From Apodospora peruviana (lineage: Eukaryota; Ascomycota; Sordariomycetes; Sordariales; Lasiosphaeriaceae): 64,000 nucleotides of DNA. Positions 57,429 to 64,000 of this stretch are shown piece after piece. The notes under the pieces are model-generated. The model worked only from the letters and a program-made list of their open reading frames with translations. It was not told where the DNA came from and ran no database searches. The stretch spans positions 2,542,001 through 2,606,000 of the forward strand of contig JAUEDM010000005.1 in the NCBI GenBank assembly GCA_033439685.1, in the 5' to 3' direction. The translations under genes were made by a program, and so were the position numbers. Position 1 is the first letter of the stretch, and each line of letters starts with the position of its first letter.

Positions 57429-59544
57429 ATGTTGTCGAGGGGATTGCGTTCGTGGGTCCTGTTGGGCTTGACGATCGCGGCGTCGTCGGGGGTGTTGGCT
57501 TCTCCTGCCCAGGCTGGCATCATTACTGCCGGGCAGACACATATCACATCAGCAGCAGCAGCCGCTGATCAAATCGTCACATTAACGGCTGGATTTCGCC
57601 ACGAGGTTGTTAGTCACTTCAGTGATGTTGAGAAGCGCCAGATCTTGACGAATGGCACAGAGACCAACTCTTCTGCCGCGGATCCGTAAGTTTTTTCTTC
57701 AGATTCAGTTCTACAATGGTAAGCTCCGAAAGTTAACCCTCAACAGCTCCCTGGCGACTGCAAACGCGGAAGGCGCCCTCACTACTGGGCTCTCTACGGT
57801 GTTTGTGACCGAGTTTGTCACCAGTACGGTGACTTCATTCACCGCTCCGCCGACTACGAGTGTTGTCATCGTCACAAGCACTGAGCTTCTTACCTTCATC
57901 AACCCCGGCCAGTCTACACAGACGGTCACAGTCACGGAGACGGCCTTCTTCAAACGAGTCCAAAGGACGGGGCAGGTTGTTACGCCCAGCCTTTCCGTCG
58001 CCCCAGATGCGACCATTACTTCAGGTCTCGTCGTAGAGAAAAGAGCGGCCCAGCTTGTTACGGAGGATGTCTTCTTGATCGTTACTTCAACAGTCACAGT
58101 CGTGACTACAACGACGGTGTTTACTCGGATCACTCTCGTGGCAACCATTACCAACACGGTCTTTTCGACCATCTCTCTCGCTCCGGGTGCTATTACTACA
58201 GTATTCACCACCACCACAGTAAGGCAGCCAGTGACACAGCCTCCCCCACCCGTTGTGCCGACCACCGCCATGTCCCAGACAGTGGTTACGGGTACACCAG
58301 CCTTGCCGCCCACATCTACATCCACCATCCTGCCGATACCACCCCCTCCGACGTCGGTTACCACATCAACCGATGTTTCGTCGAGTTTAATTGTCTCTTC
58401 AGGATCGTTGTCTGGAACTTCAAGCTCTTCAACGGGGGTGATAGTTGTCCTGCCTCCGACCTCAACTACTACGACTGCTAGCACGACTACACCAGCGGCC
58501 ACTACTAGTACTTCCGTCATCTCAACAACAAGAACACCCTCAACGATGATGATGAGTATGTCGATGACAACCACTTCAACCACCACGAGCTCCTCACCGT
58601 CTACTATCCCAATTGCCGGTGGAAGCGACGGTCTCGATCGCGTCGAAATCGCGGCCATCGTCATCGGCACCATTATTGGCGTCTGCGGCTTGATAGCTCT
58701 TGCTTTTCTGCTTAGGATGTGTATTAAGCGTCGACGGCGCCAGCGTCTACTAAATCGTCGCATGCCACACCCATCAGCCGCCAGTGGTGCTGCAGGTGCA
58801 GGCGGTCTGCGAAGTAATGGCTCAGGAGGCAGCGGTGGAAGTTCTTCAGGCGGTGGCGATAGCGGACTCACCGGCGAGGGCGAGGTGCGCATAGTGATCC
58901 GCCCCGCCCCAAGCCGGGGTCGTCGAACCATGAGCTCACAGGCGTGGCCCGTTCCTCCCGGATATGAACGAAATGGTGGTCAAACGGGTCCGTTCAATAT
59001 GTGGGTGGAGGAGACCACTACGACGGGGGAAACGACACCACAAGATCCGCATGACTGGTCCATTGCTAGTGAACGTGGCAGCCTTACGGATCAGAATGTT
59101 ACCAGTGACATCGGCACGGGATACAACAACAACCGCGCCACACGCCAGCTGAGCGGTATACCCGAGGGAGGAAGCGAGTCCGCCGGGCGTCCATCTTTCG
59201 GTGGTGGCAGCGGCACGACCAGGCAGAGAACCATGACGACGAGCATACCCTCGCAGGCGTCCTTCCCGGCCCTGGGCACGCTGCTGACGCCCCCGCCGCC
59301 TATAATTCCGCCCATCCTCGGTCTTACCACCACGGACAGACGCAGGGGCAGTGGTAGCGGGAACATCAGCCCGGCGAGCAGCCGTGGCGGTGGAGAGTCG
59401 CAGTGGGTTGCGCCGTGGCTCGACACTTGGGAGAACGCTGCCAATCGCCGTGCCCAAACTCCTGAGGAGCGGCCTGGCAGTAATGGTACTGATGCCAGCG
59501 GTTTGAGTGGTGGACGGCCCCTGTTGGGTCGCGGACGCATTTAG
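57429..59544 (+). CDS. Ser/Thr-rich single-pass cell-surface protein
   Basis: Exons 57429-57685 and 57747-59544 with a 61-nt intron; 684 aa. The N-terminus MLSRGLRSWVLLGLTIAASS is a signal peptide with a likely cleavage near ASPAQA. The outer part (to about residue 405) is very rich in Thr, Ser, Val and Pro, with repeated TVTVVTTTTVFT-like beta-prone strings and a mucin-like stretch, so it should be heavily O-mannosylated. Two dibasic sites (VEKRQ and VVEKRA) are possible Kex2 sites. A single membrane helix follows (VEIAAIVIGTIIGVCGLIAL) with a stop-transfer cluster CIKRRRRQR. The 270-residue inner tail is disordered with Gly/Ser/Pro-rich parts. The layout is like Mid2/Wsc wall-stress sensors but without a WSC domain; a sensor role is inference only. 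Confidence 0.8.
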
Positions 59545-62295
59545 GTGTATAAAGATTTGCATTGCTTATGAAACTAATATGGCTATATGAACTGCTTGGA
59601 CGGTATATAAGGGCATTAGTCCGGGCGTTATGGCTACTAGATAAAATACCTGTTCATCGGTGCATTGATAAGGGTTGAAGGCGTTATTCGGAGCATGTTT
59701 TATTTTAGCTAGATACCAATTTGCTGCTAATAGTTGTTGTCCTTGTATTTACACTATATGTGTACACGAAGGAATGCAATACATATTCGTTGTTTTAAAA
59801 TGTGTGTGTCGTAGTGTCGTGTACCTTAAATTCGTTAGCTATCGTCATCGTGGCCGTGCTGGTCCCCCTTTCGTTGGAGTTGCCCGATTCGCAGTCTACA
59901 ACTCTGAGCAGAGAGATCGTTCCTGGGACCACCTTGTCAGCAGTCATCTAACCTCGGATGTTTTTGTCTTATAAATTTTCTGCTGTGTTACAGCAGTAGC
60001 AGCGGCAGAAACGAGGTACTCGCCCGTCGACGTGTCAAAGGGAACTACTCCCAGTGCTTGGTCATATTAGAATATTGTCGCCGCTGCCGCCGCAGGCCGG
60101 GCTGGTCGGTTGGGCACATGGCATCCCGCCCACGAACGACCCCATATGGATGGCCACATTAATGGAAGCTTCCGAACGGCACAGCACATGGGCTGCGGGA
60201 GGAACCGCATAGCCGGGGGCTGGTGGCCGCTTGTCTGTCACGTAAATATTTAGATCGGACACGGCGCCACGCCGCACGAGGTAACCCGACCGATAGGTAT
60301 GGGACGACATAGCTTTAAGGCGTATATTGTTTGATGTCGTTCGTGTTCCGGTTGCGTTCCGCTTTCCTTAACAAAGATCACTACACCATACGACAATGCC
60401 TGGCTGAGTGGTAAGACACTGCCAAGACACACCGAGTCTCTTGAGGATCACAGAACGCATCCCCGAATATCTGCCCGATGTCAGAGAAACAAAAACCCCC
60501 CCTTCCTCATTGGGGACAGATCCTTGCCAAACGCTTCCATTGGGTATCCCTGCGATCTGGTTGGGCAATTGGTCTCACCGCATATCGTTTTGCAGCAAGA
60601 AGGTCGTGGTGTTTGTCAGAAGGTTGTTTTCGTGTCTCGAGTCGACGTCATCGTACATGTAAGATCCTGAGTGCGGAGGAGAGCAGGGTCTGCCAAGAAG
60701 ACCCTTTGGGCAGATTGCTCCATCGTTGTCACGTCGCCGTACAGACGGAAAGCTGCAGTTTGTATGGTTTTGACGACAACCCTGGAAGCATGGAAAATGC
60801 GATATGTCGAATGATCAATGATGGGATTTTGATTCTCTAGACACGTAAGGTAGATGGATCTGCGCCGGGATGGCTGGCAAGCGGATGCCCAACTGCAGCA
60901 CGCTCGATACCCTAAGTCGACTGGATCTGGCTCTCCAGGAAGGCAGCTCGGGTCTTGACAATCACCAGGGGATGACCTGTTTGAGATATACAGACTGTAA
61001 ATCTGGAGACCCGAACCCTCGAAAGAGACGGTTTCCCCGGTTGATCGGCAAACCGAGGATGGCAAAAGCGGCGCCCGGCGCACACACACGGGGACGATGG
61101 GAGCCGGAATCGCTGCCCAAGTAACCCTCCGCACCCTTCACGTGGGAGGGAGATCAGTAGGGAATCACTCGTTTTGGGACGAGGCACCAAAGATTGGGAA
61201 GCATCCCACCCACCTTCAATCTTTTCTGCTTGAATCAGACACCGCCCGTTTTGTAAGACCTGCAGAGCCTTGTTGTGTGGTTTTGGCATTTGCCAGTCCG
61301 CTTGGTCCTGCGTTAGTGGCCTGCCAGATATGGCCTGTTAGGCCAGGCCAGTCCGGACACACAGAATGTTTAACACAGGCTAACTCGGGCTCCCTCCGGG
61401 ATCAGGGCAGCCCTCCGGAAAGTTGATCGACGCCGACGAAATGCGCTGCTCTGCTCGGGTCACAACCTCTCTTCTCGGCTTTGCAGATTTAAAGAAGCGA
61501 GATGTCTCGGAACCGGTGCCTTTCTGCTTGTCTTGTCTTGCCGTGGTTTTCTCCTCCTCTCCCATCGTTGGATTTTATGCCCGAGAGCAACCACTGGTAG
61601 CCCGGCGGAAAGACCATCAGGCTTGTCCAGTTCTTACTGTCAGGCGTCAGCTCTCCATCAGTTAACCAGCGTCCCCAAGCTCCCGTCTCTGTCTGGTCAG
61701 TTTTGTTGTGACTTCTCAAACAGCGACTGAATTTTTCCAACGGTTACTCCGGTTTAGCTACTTGGTACGGCTTATATCGCTTACATCGCTTACTGCCATA
61801 CAGAAGGCAAAGAGTGAGAGACAGAAAAAAACAGAGACACAACCAGGGGAGCAAGCAAAGTGGGGTGCTGGATCAAATTCCATCCCCCCTGTCCTGCTCA
61901 CCACCACTCACGGCACTTTTCCCTTTGGGCATTTTTTCTTCCACTCCCTGCTAGGGTGTTTCGACTGCGCCGACTGTCGTCATAGGACCAACTCTTGGAC
62001 TCAGCCGTCTCCCGAATCATTGAACCGTTCCCCTCCTCCCACCAACTTCCCCTTGACGATCAAAATCCAGTTGATAAACCCCCAAGAATTGGCTCAAAAA
62101 TACCGACAAACACCAAACTGCTATCTCTTTTTGCCCTATTTCCCGAGATAAACACTCTTCTAGTGTCCAAGCAGTTGCACCGTCCGTCGTTGCTCTGCAC
62201 CACACCAAGCCGGTTACACCCGTCGGCGGCATCCCACGACATTACGCACATAACCAGCCTTACCATATTATCTTGACTCGTAGCCTTTCATCGCG
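59545..62295. other. Intergenic region of 2.75 kb
   Basis: No gene supported. A tRNA-Tyr-like anticodon-arm string at about 60990 does not extend to a cloverleaf. The last 400 bp are C-rich and probably contain the leader of the next gene. Confidence 0.5.
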
Positions 62296-64000
62296 ATGGC
62301 TTACCGCACATCCGCGCCGGATCTCGACCGCCCCGGCGAACGAACAGAGCGTTGGGATCGCGATCGTTTCTCGTACGAAAAAGACCGCGACCGCTACGGC
62401 GACGTTCGCGAGCGTTTCGAGGAGGACGATGACCATGTATACACCCGCCGCGGCGCGGCGCCGCGCGCACCACCACCACGGGAGCGCTCAGTCGGCGACT
62501 ACCTCGAGCGCCGCCGCGGTCCACCATCATCATTTGACGACGACGATGTCATCTTCCGTGAGCGCGAGCGACGTCGGGTACAGTACGACGATGAACCACC
62601 CCGCATGATGCGGCGCCGCCCGTCACCGCCCGAAGTGCAGTACGAGCGCACTATCGAGAAAGAGAGGAGATACCGCAGCCCGTCGCCGGCGAGACGCCCA
62701 GGACGGCCAGGCGGCATGGTCAGACGGCCGTCGAGCCTCGACACGTTCGACCGCAAGCCGATGCGGCAGCCCTACTATGAGCGTGACGAGGCGTACGGGC
62801 CCCCAGCTAGAAAGGAGGACTTCAGAGCGCCTCCTTATGTGCCGATTCCACTCCCAAGGTCTAGGGCACTGCCGCCGCCGAGGGTCTCGGAGCAGCGCGA
62901 CTTCTACGAGGAGATCCAGGTTTCCGATCAGGCTCGATACGGCGATGAGGCCTTCCACGGTCTCCCTGAAGAGCGTGTGCGCGAAAAGAGGACCGTTCGG
63001 ACCCGCCGCCGGAGCCGAAGCAGGGAGTCGAGGGCGACGCGGAGCTACCGGAGCAGCTCGCGGGCGTCGAGCACGAGCAGCAGCAGCTCGAGCAGCAGCG
63101 GCGGCACCACCATTACCACGAGGAGCGAGTATCCCAAGAAGGGCAAGACGCGCGTGCCTGAGAGGTTGGTGTCCAGGCGGGCGCTTATCGATCTCGGGTA
63201 TCCGTTTGTCGAAGAGGTTTGTCTACTTCCATGCCAATTAACAACAGATTAAAGCTGCTTACTGACATCGTCTTTGTTTCAGGGAAGCACAATCGTCATC
63301 CAGAAAGCCCTCGGGCAGAAAAACATCGACGACCTCCTCAAGCTGAGCGATGAATACAAGAAGAGTATGCCCTCCCTTTGCTGCCCATTTCCTGCTTCCA
63401 ACCGTATTACTAACGCCCCTTTTTCTCATAGGCGAACTCGAAATCATGGCCGCCCGCTCTTCAGCAGGCGACATCATCGAAGAGCGCCGCACCGAAATCG
63501 TCCAAGTGGCGCACCAACCCACCCCTGTCATACCAACCTACACCCGAACCGCCCCGGTCATGATGCAAGAGCAACCCCGCCCCGTCATCGTGGCCGCGCA
63601 GCACCGCCCGCCCACGCCGGTGGAAGTCGTACAGAAAACCGCCGTGATCCGCGACGTTTCACCGTCACGCTACACCACCTCTTCCTACACCACCGACACC
63701 TACAGCACCACTTCGTACGACACATCTACTACGGCAACGCCCTACCCCGTCATGTATGAAACCGCCGGCCGCGCGAGGGAAGTTTCGGGAGAAATCCCCG
63801 TCGGCCCGGTTGCGCTGGCGACCGATGACCGGCGGCGCTCGCACCACGACGCTGATATTCGGCACGAGATCCGCCATCTTGAGCGCGAGCTGGCCAGGCG
63901 CGACCATTCTCGGCACAGAGGGGAACTCGTCAAAGCGGAACGGTTGTCGACGGGCGAGTTGGTGTTGTTTGAGGAGTCTGTGGAGAGAGTCGAGGAGCCT
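62296..64000 (+). CDS. Arg/Ser-rich DUF8035-type protein, 3' end beyond the window
   Basis: Exons 62296-63216, 63283-63364 and 63432 to the window end; introns of 66 and 67 nt; 524 codons are visible and no stop has been reached. The first 290 residues are disordered, dominated by Arg, Glu, Asp, Pro and Ser, with RS-like parts (RTRRRSRSRESRATR) and a poly-Ser block, like RNA-binding or splicing-associated proteins. A short conserved region follows over the two junctions: RRALIDLGYPFVEEG, STIVIQKALGQKNIDDLLKL and SDEYKKSELEIMAAR. It is the best candidate for the DUF8035 domain, widespread in filamentous ascomycetes and of unknown role. After this come Thr/Ser/Tyr-rich and charged parts. No signal or membrane segment. 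A nuclear location is inferred from composition only. Confidence 0.8.

Noticed and set aside
60979..61020. tRNA-Tyr-like string CAGACTGTAAATCTG with a GTA anticodon
   Set aside because: The anticodon arm pairs only partly, and no D arm, T arm or acceptor stem can be formed around it on either strand.

Overview
This window looks like nuclear DNA of a filamentous ascomycete (Pezizomycotina, probably a Sordariomycete). Genes are mostly single-copy eukaryotic housekeeping genes, introns are short (about 55-280 nt) with GT..AG ends and CTAAC/CTAAT-type branch sites, and several genes belong to fungus-restricted families (HeLo-like/PigL_N, DUF7587, rhodopsin-type 7TM receptor-like, DUF8035, a cysteine-rich metallothionein-like family). 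Family names are from recognition by eye; no search was run.

Layout. 1-15.1 kb is gene-poor: one low-complexity fungal protein (3970-5217, +) and one initiator tRNA-Met (13939-14010, -), with two long poly-G tracts. 15.1-17.9 kb (-) holds a two-exon Lys/Ala/Glu-rich coiled-coil gene with internal duplications; its frame continues 158 codons past an in-frame TAG. 18.4-30.2 kb is a core block: nucleoside deaminase (-), METTL21-like lysine methyltransferase (+), cysteine-rich metallothionein-like protein (+), a hypothetical protein (+), RCC1 Ran exchange factor (+), PAM16/TIM16 import motor subunit (-) and YIP1 (+).

30.8-39.2 kb is an accessory block: a broken DUF7587-type gene (-), a multi-pass membrane protein (+), a stand-alone HeLo-like/STAND N-terminal protein without a NACHT domain (-), and an MFS transporter of the allantoate permease type (-) that carries an apparent one-base insertion. 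39.2-43.4 kb has no gene I can support.

43.4-64 kb returns to core genes: TB2/DP1/HVA22 (Yop1/REEP-like) ER-shaping protein (+), MGM101 mitochondrial DNA maintenance (-), a tiny four-exon COA4 cytochrome-oxidase assembly factor (-), biotin-protein ligase (+), a rhodopsin-type 7TM protein with a long cytoplasmic tail (+), a gene remnant (-), a Ser/Thr-rich single-pass surface protein (+), and the 5' part of an Arg/Ser-rich DUF8035 protein that runs off the window end (+).

Functionally, four genes serve mitochondria (PAM16, MGM101, COA4, and indirectly biotin ligase through carboxylases), and two serve the early secretory pathway (YIP1, the HVA22 protein). No prokaryote-style operon, CRISPR array or intact transposon is visible. 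The most unusual things are the repeat-rich gene with the in-frame TAG, the truncated NLR-like gene beside a decayed DUF7587 locus, a PAM16 start codon that is an exon by itself, and the alternative in-frame splice acceptor in the cysteine-rich gene.
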